A stretch of 20,663 bases of DNA from a virus, in IMG/VR virus record IMGVR_UViG_3300009481_004080, positions 1 to 20,663 of that record; one strand, given 5' to 3'. This document shows, piece by piece, positions 5,543 through 12,687 of this stretch. Below the pieces are notes generated by a model. That model ran no database searches. It worked only from the letters and a program-made list of their open reading frames with translations, and was not told the DNA's origin. Within the stretch, counting starts at the first letter, position 1. Each line of letters starts with the position of its first letter. The position numbers and the translations under genes are program-made.

Positions 5543-7443
5543 TGACCCAAAAAAGATTAGATGTAACGGAACTAGATTTTGATGCATTAAAAAATAATCT
5601 AAAAATATTTTTACAGAATCAAGATACCTTCACTGATTATGATTTTGAGGGTTCTGGTATGAATATTCTATTAGATACTCTTGCCTATAATACACATTAT
5701 ATGGCATTTAATGCAAACATGCTTGCAAATGAAATGTTTCTCGACAGTTCATCTTTGCGTTCCAGTGTAGTATCTCATGCAAAAACTTTGGGTTATGAAC
5801 CTACTTCTGTAGTTTCACCCCAAGCCACAATTAATGTTACTCTTAATAATGTTACTGCCGATACTTACACAATGCCTATTAATACAAAATTTAATGCCAC
5901 AATAGAAGGTCAAACATATTCTTTTGCAACTACTACTGCATATACCGCTTCTAAATCTGGAACAAATGTTACTTTTAATAACGTATTAGTTTATGAAGGA
6001 AGTTATATTACAACCAGATATATAGCAAACACAACTGATATAGATCAGAGATTTATTATTTCAAATGATCTTGTTGATACAAAAACAATAACAGTTGTAG
6101 TACAAAATTCTGCTAGTGATACTGTTCAAACTACTTGGACTAAAGCAACAGATATTACACAATTAACAGGTTCCAGTAATTCATATTTTATTCAAGAAAT
6201 AGAAGATAGTAAATTTGAAGTTGTTTTCGGTGACGGTGTTGTAAGTAAGTCTCTGGAAAATGGAAATATTGTCTTAATATCTTACATAGTTACCAATAAA
6301 CAAAATGCGAATGGTGCATCTTCTTTTACTAATGCGGCCTCTATTCAAGGAATTACAGATGTTACTGTCACAACAGTCGGAAAAGCTACAGGGGGTGGGG
6401 AAAGAGAAAGTATAAATTCTATTAAATTACTTGCACCACTAGATTATGCATCTCAAGGAAGATGTGTAACTACTAGTGATTATAAAGTGTATGCGAAAAA
6501 ATTATATCCTTCCGCACAAACTGTACAGGTATTTGGTGGAGAAGATGGTTCATTTGATAGCTCGTTAGGTGTTGTGAGTACTCCCGAATATGGTCGAGTA
6601 TTCATATCAATTAAATCTGTGTCTGGTAATAATTTGACCTCTTCAGAAAAGAACAATCTTATTAAAGGATTGAAACAATATAACGTAGCATCTATAACAC
6701 CTGTAATTGTTGATCCAGAAGTTACTTGGATAGTTATTCAATGTGTATTTAAGTATGATTCTAATAAAACATCAGAATCAAGTGAAACTTTAAAAACTGA
6801 TGTAATAGATACTATCAGAACTTTTAGTAATGAAGAACTGAAAGATTTTAATAAACCCTTTAGACATTCTGCTCTTACAGGGTTAATAGATGATACAGAT
6901 AAATCTATAACAAGTAACTCTGTTAATGTCACTCTTGCAAAATTTGTTACTCCATCTATAAATAAAACTACAAGTTATACGGTAGCATATAATAACAAAT
7001 TATATAATCCACATGCAAGTCATTTGAAATCCACTGGTGGAATTATATCTTCTACAGGATTTAAAATTACTGGCAACACAACTGATGTTTTCCATTTTGA
7101 CGATGATGGATCAGGAAATCTTAGAAGGTATTATCTTGTAGGTTCTACTAGAACTTATGTTGATAATTCAGCTGGAGTAATTAATTATACTACAGGAATA
7201 ATTACAATTAATGGTATTAATATTTCTAGTGTTGAACCAGTAGATGGTTTAGCATCATTACAATTTAGAATTACTGCAATTCCTGAATCAAAAGATATTG
7301 TTCCGTTGCGAAATCAATTATTAGAACTAGATTTGGTAAACTCAACCGTTATTGGTGAAGTAGATACAGTGGCGGTAACAGACCAAGGAGGCGCCACGGC
7401 GTTTAATTCGACACCAACTAACCCAACAGCATCGAGCTACTAA
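5542..7443 (+). CDS. 6: Baseplate wedge protein gp6
   Basis: A 633-residue homologue of T4 gp6 (660 residues), the J-family protein that forms the inner ring of the baseplate and rearranges on sheath contraction. Marks in order: DYDFEGSG with LLDTLAYNTHYMAFNANM (32-60) and LRSSVVSHAKTLGYEPTS matching T4 LRSSVVQAAQDNGYLPTS; ANGASSFTNAAS; RCVTTSDYK (307-315) matching T4 RCVTATDYD; LKQYNVASITPVIVDP; and HSALTGLIDDTDKSI (442-456), the counterpart of the T4 segment with YVDDADHSV. The C-terminal 150 residues are less conserved and low in complexity. It is coupled to gp25 by TAATG and followed after one base by the gp7-like gene. A TATAAATA match lies inside the gene at 6957-6964. Confidence 0.93.
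   Translation: MTQKRLDVTELDFDALKNNLKIFLQNQDTFTDYDFEGSGMNILLDTLAYNTHYMAFNANMLANEMFLDSSSLRSSVVSHAKTLGYEPTSVVSPQATINVTLNNVTADTYTMPINTKFNATIEGQTYSFATTTAYTASKSGTNVTFNNVLVYEGSYITTRYIANTTDIDQRFIISNDLVDTKTITVVVQNSASDTVQTTWTKATDITQLTGSSNSYFIQEIEDSKFEVVFGDGVVSKSLENGNIVLISYIVTNKQNANGASSFTNAASIQGITDVTVTTVGKATGGGERESINSIKLLAPLDYASQGRCVTTSDYKVYAKKLYPSAQTVQVFGGEDGSFDSSLGVVSTPEYGRVFISIKSVSGNNLTSSEKNNLIKGLKQYNVASITPVIVDPEVTWIVIQCVFKYDSNKTSESSETLKTDVIDTIRTFSNEELKDFNKPFRHSALTGLIDDTDKSITSNSVNVTLAKFVTPSINKTTSYTVAYNNKLYNPHASHLKSTGGIISSTGFKITGNTTDVFHFDDDGSGNLRRYYLVGSTRTYVDNSAGVINYTTGIITINGINISSVEPVDGLASLQFRITAIPESKDIVPLRNQLLELDLVNSTVIGEVDTVAVTDQGGATAFNSTPTNPTASSY
6957..6964 (+). promoter_or_regulatory. Possible internal late promoter within gp6
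   Basis: A perfect TATAAATA lies within gp6 coding sequence (codons for Ser-Ile-Asn-Lys), about 480 bases before the gp7-like gene. It could raise transcription of that gene, but an 8-base AT-only word is expected by chance about twice per strand at this base composition, so it may mean nothing. Confidence 0.25.
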
Positions 7444-7444
7444 A

Positions 7445-10400
7445 ATGGCACCCTTTGATTCTACGTTGACTACAAAAATCAGTCCGATTATTGATGAACA
7501 AACTCCTGATTTTGTTCGCACAGATCATCCTGTTTTTGTTCAACTCCTAAAAGACTATTATAAATTTTTAGAATCAGCAGAATTAATTATTACGGCTACT
7601 GTAGACCACTTCTTACAGGAAACAATTTCAACCCAATTTATTCTTGATGAAGTTGGAGAGAAAGTTGTTACTGAAACTGGCACTGGAACAAGTGGTAAGT
7701 TTGTTGCAAATGAAACGATTACAGGTGAAACATCTAATGCCACATCTACTGTCCTTGTCGATGATATGGTTAACAATGATCGGTTGTTCATTACTTCCCA
7801 ACAAAGATTTATAATCGGAGAAACTATTACAGGATCGACTTCTGGTGCTACAGCAGTAATTAAAAAATATCGTGGAAATCCTGTTCAGAATATTCAACAA
7901 TTATTAGATTTGCGTGATCCTGATAATACGGTTGATAATTTTCTTACAGAAATGGTTAATCAATTTGTTAGTGCAGTTCCGCATACTATGGCGTCCGGCC
8001 TATCAAAAAGAAATCTAATTAAAAATATACGAGATTTATATTCTGCGAAAGGTACATCAGAAGGACATAAATTATTTTTAAGGCTTCTTTTTGATGAAGA
8101 AGGTGAAATAACATATCCAAACCGATTTATGGCAAGAGCATCTAAAGCGGAATGGATTAATCCGACTATTATAAGATGTACTGCAACTTCGGGTTCTTCT
8201 GGTGATGCTATTACAGGACAAAAAATTACGGGAGTAACTTCTGGTGCAATTGCTACAGTTGTGTCTGCTACTGCTTTTCAACAAGGTTTATTTTCTGTAA
8301 CAGAACTTACTGTTGATACTGATAGTATAAGTGGAACCTTTATTGATGGAGAGACTATTAATGCAAACTCTCTAACTGAAGACAAGGCTATGAGTTTTGT
8401 TGTCAATCAGTTTGTTACTAATATGACAATTACTAATGACGGTATTTTATACAGAAAAGATGATGCAATAATTCTTGATAGTAGTGTAGGTAATGGTTTT
8501 GCAGAAGCTATTGTTGAAGAGGTTGGTACAGGTAAATTAAATGCGGTTTATGTTGAAGATGGTGGATCTAATTATAAGGTAGGAGATAAGTTAACATTTA
8601 CTCCTGATGCAACATGGGACAAAGCCTTTGATCTTCCTACTGGACAAGTTACAGTAGTTGGTGGTAGTTTTATATTAGAAGATAATGTTGATACAGATGG
8701 TTCAAATGATTATATAATTCAAGAAACAGGAACCACCACTTATATAAAATATCCCATTCTTGCTCTAAATGGAACGAATGAAAATTATGCCAATGTCGGG
8801 GATGCAATTATATTAGAAGGTACTGATGGCGCCAGCACAGATGAAAATGACTATATTTTAGATGAAACTCATTATGAGGTTACTGATATCCTTGCTGATG
8901 GGAATAAACAAATTGTATTAGAAGAAGCGTCATTACCAACATCAGATATTGGAAAAATTACAAAGGTTGCAATAGCAGAACCCGGCGGTGGATTTAGTCG
9001 TATGCCAGAGGTTTCCGTTACCTCGGCCACTGGTACAGGGGCAAATTTATATGGTGGAACAGATGACATAGGTAGAGTTTTAGCTGTTAGATTAAAGGAT
9101 GGTGGATTTGAATATGATGAAACTCCACCAGTTTCATTCCTTGCAAGATTTATTTTACGAAATATTAATGGTTCATTTACCATAGGTTCTGCATTATCTA
9201 CTCAGCCTGGTGGAATTGTTAAAGCATTTGATCCTCAAACAAATATACTGACAGTAGAATTAACAGATAACGAAAGAATTGTACAGGAAACAGGTGGTAG
9301 TCTTACACCTAGATTTCAATTAGAAGAATACCCTGCTACTGATGGACAATATCTTATTGCAAATAGCGTAATTGAAAATGCAGAAACAAATAAAGTAGAA
9401 TTTGGTGAATATTACGATCCAGAAAAATATATGAATGCTTTTAGAACTGGAAGCATGGGAGTTGCACTTGAAAGTGCAACGCCAGGAGCTCCTGGCAGAA
9501 TGAGAAGAGAAGGTGGAAGTTATTACGGAACAGGTCCTTTTGCTTCCACCATGCGTGAAGTTCGTTCTGCAGCAAACGAATTATATCTTGCACAAGAACT
9601 TTCATCTAATGATGTAGCAACCCAAGTTAGAGGATTTGTTGTCGGTGGTGACAGAATAACTATTGATGGTACAGATGCCGATAGTACGGATGAGGGTAGT
9701 GAAATTTTACTTGAAGATAGTATTTTAATGCCTTCACTTGCTGCTGGTGATAACCGATATCTTTTCACAGAAACAGAACATCCTCAAGTTGATGTTATTG
9801 GTATAGATAACTTTTTTAGAGATGGTAATATTGAAACTCTCTTTTTTGTAACCGAAGATGGAGATCGGTTAATTAGTGAGGATGTAGGACAACAAGTATT
9901 ATTAGAAGATCATACTGCAGCAAGTCCTTCTTTTATGGTTGGTGAAACACAAATTGAAGCATTAGATGATATTCTTCTTGATGGAACAGATACAAGCGGA
10001 AAAGATGCTGATAGTTTTCTTGTTACAAATATAAAAAGAGAGTATATAAATGAAAATATTATTGATTCAGACGGCGGGTCTGCTGTAATTAGAATTGCAG
10101 ATGTGGCGTCTGCAACACCAGTATTAGGATCAATTAGTACAAAGGACGGTTTCTTTTCCACAACAGATCATCAAATTAGTGAATTTACAGTTCGACTACA
10201 AGATTCATATTATTATCAAGACTTCTCTTATGAAGTTAAGATTGGACAATCAACAACTGATTATTTACAAGAGTTAAAAGGAACAGTTCATCCTGCTGGA
10301 TTTATTCCTTTTGGTAAAGTTAATCTTGCAACATCTGTAGCTGCAAATATTAATATTCCTACCGCTGGACATCTCATTGATTATACAGGTGATACTGATA

Positions 10401-11695
10401 CGTTTACACCAGAACTTGCTTCTATATTACAAACTGCATTTACTTCTCACCTTAAACGTAGATTGGGAGTTGCGGAAGATTATAGAATGGGTGAAGGATT
10501 ATTTGAAAAAATAATATTGGAAGCTAGTATTGATGGAAGGATTCAAATAGAGGGTGCTCAAGGTGGATATGTTGCACATGAGTCTGCCGCACTTACTCCT
10601 GATGCAGATAGAGATGTTACATTAATTAGTATGATGACTGCAAAAATGCAGCTACCAAAACCGAATCCATTTTCTTCAACAGGACTTCAGTATGTAAATG
10701 CGACAGGATCAGATGTAACATCAGAGTTTGGAGGAATAGAATTAGAGGATGGGTTTAGATCAGCAGGTCCTACTACTATGCGTGATAGACTTATTCTTGA
10801 TGGACATGTACATGAACATGCACAGGATACAGTTGCTGATGTAGGTTCATTGATGCAATTAGAAGATTTCTCAAATCCTAATATTGATTACAGTGTATCG
10901 TTTAATGATATTGCATATAAGGATGTATTCGATCTTATATCAGAATCAGGTGATAATCTTGTTATGGAAACTGGTGCTGGTGGTGAAGCTGTAGTTAGGG
11001 GTAATATTCGATTTACCACAGAAGCAGCACTTGTACATACTGCTACTATTAATGATTTTGTGCGTCCTTCTCAAATACTTGCCGAAGATGGTACGGTTGA
11101 TACAGAAAAGATTATTCCAGAAGATGCAACTGATGACCAGAATGAAGGTGATTCCTTTAGAATGGAAGACAATTCTGGTAATATAGAATTGCAGATACGA
11201 ACAGGATTACAGATTGGTGGACAACTTTCATTAGAAAATACTGGTTTTCAATTAGAAGATGGTGATGATGAAGGTACTTTCCAACCAGAAAATAAAGAAG
11301 ATTCAAATTTTGTAACATTCACCCGTCCCTCTAAAATTCATATTAGAAGTCGAGGAAGGGTTGCAATACAAGATGAAACGCAACCTCTTACAGTGGTATT
11401 AGAAGATGGAGACAATTTACTCATTGATAATGTTGATTCATCAGGATTAGATGCTGGTGAAAATATTATTGGTGAAAGAGGAGCATACGACCTACATCCA
11501 GAAACACCAGAAGGTGGATTTACTCTACTTGAAACTGGTGGGTACATGGAGTTTGAAGGAGCAACATATAACACATTATCTGGTTCTTATCCAGTGTTTG
11601 TTCTGGATAAACCAGAAACATTTGATAGAACAGACGGCTTCTTTGATAGTGAAGTGTTCACATTTGACAGAGTATTTGGTGATGGTGGGTTATAA
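7445..11695 (+). CDS. 7: Baseplate wedge protein, gp7-like, heavily rebuilt
   Basis: A 1416-residue protein in the place of T4 gp7 (1032 residues). The N-terminus FVRTDHPVFVQLLKDYYKFL (23-42) resembles the T4 gp7 segment with SNFEAFCEAYIQYL. DLYSAKGTSEGHKLFLRLLF (197-216) matches T4 DFYSTKGIEASYKFLFKVLY, and ITGQKITGVTSG to FIDGETINAN follows as in T4. QDFSYEVKI and VHPAGFIPFG (948-957) match T4 FVHPVGF. So the protein appears to correspond to the C-terminal half of T4 gp7, lacking its N-terminal ~500 residues and gaining about 700 residues between the last two conserved blocks plus a long C-terminal extension. The added parts carry repeated Asp/Gly-rich units ending in LLED or similar. Gene order gp25-gp6-gp7 supports the call. 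Many marine phage copies are simply called structural protein. Confidence 0.8.
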   Translation: MAPFDSTLTTKISPIIDEQTPDFVRTDHPVFVQLLKDYYKFLESAELIITATVDHFLQETISTQFILDEVGEKVVTETGTGTSGKFVANETITGETSNATSTVLVDDMVNNDRLFITSQQRFIIGETITGSTSGATAVIKKYRGNPVQNIQQLLDLRDPDNTVDNFLTEMVNQFVSAVPHTMASGLSKRNLIKNIRDLYSAKGTSEGHKLFLRLLFDEEGEITYPNRFMARASKAEWINPTIIRCTATSGSSGDAITGQKITGVTSGAIATVVSATAFQQGLFSVTELTVDTDSISGTFIDGETINANSLTEDKAMSFVVNQFVTNMTITNDGILYRKDDAIILDSSVGNGFAEAIVEEVGTGKLNAVYVEDGGSNYKVGDKLTFTPDATWDKAFDLPTGQVTVVGGSFILEDNVDTDGSNDYIIQETGTTTYIKYPILALNGTNENYANVGDAIILEGTDGASTDENDYILDETHYEVTDILADGNKQIVLEEASLPTSDIGKITKVAIAEPGGGFSRMPEVSVTSATGTGANLYGGTDDIGRVLAVRLKDGGFEYDETPPVSFLARFILRNINGSFTIGSALSTQPGGIVKAFDPQTNILTVELTDNERIVQETGGSLTPRFQLEEYPATDGQYLIANSVIENAETNKVEFGEYYDPEKYMNAFRTGSMGVALESATPGAPGRMRREGGSYYGTGPFASTMREVRSAANELYLAQELSSNDVATQVRGFVVGGDRITIDGTDADSTDEGSEILLEDSILMPSLAAGDNRYLFTETEHPQVDVIGIDNFFRDGNIETLFFVTEDGDRLISEDVGQQVLLEDHTAASPSFMVGETQIEALDDILLDGTDTSGKDADSFLVTNIKREYINENIIDSDGGSAVIRIADVASATPVLGSISTKDGFFSTTDHQISEFTVRLQDSYYYQDFSYEVKIGQSTTDYLQELKGTVHPAGFIPFGKVNLATSVAANINIPTAGHLIDYTGDTDTFTPELASILQTAFTSHLKRRLGVAEDYRMGEGLFEKIILEASIDGRIQIEGAQGGYVAHESAALTPDADRDVTLISMMTAKMQLPKPNPFSSTGLQYVNATGSDVTSEFGGIELEDGFRSAGPTTMRDRLILDGHVHEHAQDTVADVGSLMQLEDFSNPNIDYSVSFNDIAYKDVFDLISESGDNLVMETGAGGEAVVRGNIRFTTEAALVHTATINDFVRPSQILAEDGTVDTEKIIPEDATDDQNEGDSFRMEDNSGNIELQIRTGLQIGGQLSLENTGFQLEDGDDEGTFQPENKEDSNFVTFTRPSKIHIRSRGRVAIQDETQPLTVVLEDGDNLLIDNVDSSGLDAGENIIGERGAYDLHPETPEGGFTLLETGGYMEFEGATYNTLSGSYPVFVLDKPETFDRTDGFFDSEVFTFDRVFGDGGL
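7697..7864 (+). repeat. Two copies of a GETITG-TSGAT protein module
   Basis: Two coding repeats 108 bases apart encode FVANETITGETSNATSTV and FIIGETITGSTSGATAVI. A third, weaker copy (AITGQKITGVTSGAIATV) begins at 8207. The repeat is clear in protein but not in DNA, so it is old. Related units occur in gp8 and in the DUF4815-type protein. Confidence 0.7.
8671..11480 (+). repeat. Dispersed Asp/Gly LLED units within the gp7-like protein
   Basis: Degenerate protein repeats of about 20 residues with the theme D-x-I-x-L-[DE]-G-T-D, an Asp/Ser/Thr turn, then ILLED. Clear copies begin near 8801 (AIILEGTDGASTDEND), 9650 (RITIDGTDADSTDEG) and 9964 (DILLDGTDTSGKDAD); weaker ones lie near 8671, 9860, 10960 and 11399. 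They are spread through the insertion and C-terminal extension and probably form beta-hairpins that bind ions or pack as a beta-rich stalk; that structure is inference. Confidence 0.6.
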
Positions 11696-11710
11696 TTAGA
11701 TAGAAACTGT

Positions 11711-11718
11711 TATAAATA
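11711..11718 (+). promoter_or_regulatory. T4-type late promoter ahead of the fibre gene
   Basis: A perfect TATAAATA in the 47-base gap after gp7. Expected start near 11724, before GGAGAG (11731-11736) and ATG 11743. It makes the fibre gene a separately promoted unit. Confidence 0.85.
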
Positions 11719-11742
11719 ATAGTAGTATTCGGAGAGAAATAA

Positions 11743-12657
11743 ATGGCATATCAATCCATAGGTTTAGGTTCCGCCGCCGATGACGGCACAGGAGACAGTT
11801 TGCGAGCTGGCGGTACAAAAGTCAATGCAAACTTTAGTGAGGTATATAACCTTTTAGGAACAGGAACCGCATTATGTACTGGTATTACTGCGTCCGCTGA
11901 TGACTTTACTCTTGTAGGAAACTCATATAATGTTATATGGGATAAATCCATGAACATGTTAGGGTTTGAAGATAATGCTAAAGCTATGTTCGGTACAGGT
12001 AATGATTTACAAATTTATCATGATGGTAGTCATAGTTATATTACCGATACAGGCACAGGAAACCTCTATATTAAAGCAACAAACTTCTTCCTTACTGACG
12101 ATGATAGTGAAACCAAAATAGGTATGGTTGAAGGTGGTGCAGTAACTTTGTACCATGATAATTCAGCGGCAAAACTTGCAACAACTTCTTCTGGTATAAG
12201 TGTAACAGGAACAGTTGTAACAAGTGGTAATATCGAACTTGGTTCTGGTGCAACTCTTATTTTTGAAGGTGCATCAGCAGATGCACATGAAACAGTATTA
12301 ACGTGTGTAGATCCTACTGCTGATAGAACAATTACACTACCGAATTCAACGGGTACACTTATCACCACGGGTGACACAGGTGTTATTACTGCAACAATGA
12401 TAGCAGATGGTGCTATTACGGCAAATGACTTAGCAAATGGAACTATAACACTTGCAAAATTAGCTGATAATTCAGTTAATTCTGCTAAAATAGTTGATGC
12501 TTCTATTGTTGGTGGAGATATAGCAGCAGATACAGTTGCGGAAGCAAATATGGCTGATGATGCCATTGGTTCTGCTCAACTTAAATCATTATCAACATTA
12601 CTAATTAAAAACTCTAGCGGAAGCACATTAAAAACATGTCATTGTGCTGGTGCGTAA
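11743..12657 (+). CDS. Short fibre-like protein with gp10-type N-terminus
   Basis: A 304-residue fibre-like protein. Residues 6-38 (IGLGSAADDGTGDSLRAGGT, then KVNANFSEVYNLL) match the N-terminal motif of T4 gp10 (IGNVVDDGTGDYLRKGG, then INENFDELYYEL), which binds gp7 and other baseplate proteins, so it is probably the attachment domain. Residues 80-160 have marine-fibre themes such as DLQIYHDGSHSYI and GTGNLYIKATN, then TLYHDNSAAKLATTSSGISV. Residues 180-210 contain DRTITLPNSTGTL. Residues 211-280 are seven tandem 10-residue repeats. The end is LKTCHCAGA. It lacks the long collar and tip of a receptor-binding fibre, so it may be a baseplate-bound stub, a connector, or a truncated fibre. GGAGAG eight bases upstream supports the start. 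Its position between gp7 and gp8 differs from T4, where these genes are adjacent. Confidence 0.8.
   Translation: MAYQSIGLGSAADDGTGDSLRAGGTKVNANFSEVYNLLGTGTALCTGITASADDFTLVGNSYNVIWDKSMNMLGFEDNAKAMFGTGNDLQIYHDGSHSYITDTGTGNLYIKATNFFLTDDDSETKIGMVEGGAVTLYHDNSAAKLATTSSGISVTGTVVTSGNIELGSGATLIFEGASADAHETVLTCVDPTADRTITLPNSTGTLITTGDTGVITATMIADGAITANDLANGTITLAKLADNSVNSAKIVDASIVGGDIAADTVAEANMADDAIGSAQLKSLSTLLIKNSSGSTLKTCHCAGA
12373..12582 (+). repeat. Seven tandem decapeptide repeats in the fibre protein
   Basis: Seven exact-length units of 30 bases (10 residues), starting at 12373, 12403, 12433, 12463, 12493, 12523 and 12553. Examples are ADGAITANDL and ADNSVNSAKI. The theme is Ala-Asp at 1-2, Ile/Val at 5 and Leu/Ile/Met at 10, with no insertion or deletion. 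The DNA copies have diverged. Regular hydrophobic spacing suggests a trimeric beta or coiled fibre shaft. Confidence 0.85.
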
Positions 12658-12661
12658 GGTG

Positions 12662-12669
12662 CATAAATA
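12662..12669 (+). promoter_or_regulatory. Late promoter variant CATAAATA ahead of gp8
   Basis: CATAAATA matches the marine T4-like consensus NATAAATA and lies four bases after the fibre stop codon. The expected start near 12675 coincides with the beginning of the ribosome site GAGG (12675-12678), so the leader would be very short before ATG 12688. Confidence 0.7.
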
Positions 12670-12687
12670 TAGACGAGGATATAAAAA

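Noticed and set aside
7559-7566. TATAAATT, and TATAAATG at 10045-10052, near matches to the late box within the gp7-like gene
   Set aside because: Single-mismatch AT words are frequent in AT-rich coding DNA and no gene start follows.
9669-9695. The string TDADSTDE occurs in both gp5 (near 2519) and the gp7-like protein
   Set aside because: It is short and made of common acidic residues in otherwise unlike contexts, so coincidence is the simplest reading.
11451-11699. Forward 82-codon frame overlapping the end of the gp7-like gene
   Set aside because: It is out of frame with a conserved gene, has no ribosome site and no protein-like pattern.
12066-12566. Antisense open frame of 166 codons within the fibre gene
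   Set aside because: It arises from the Ala/Val-rich complement of the repeats and shows no independent gene signals.
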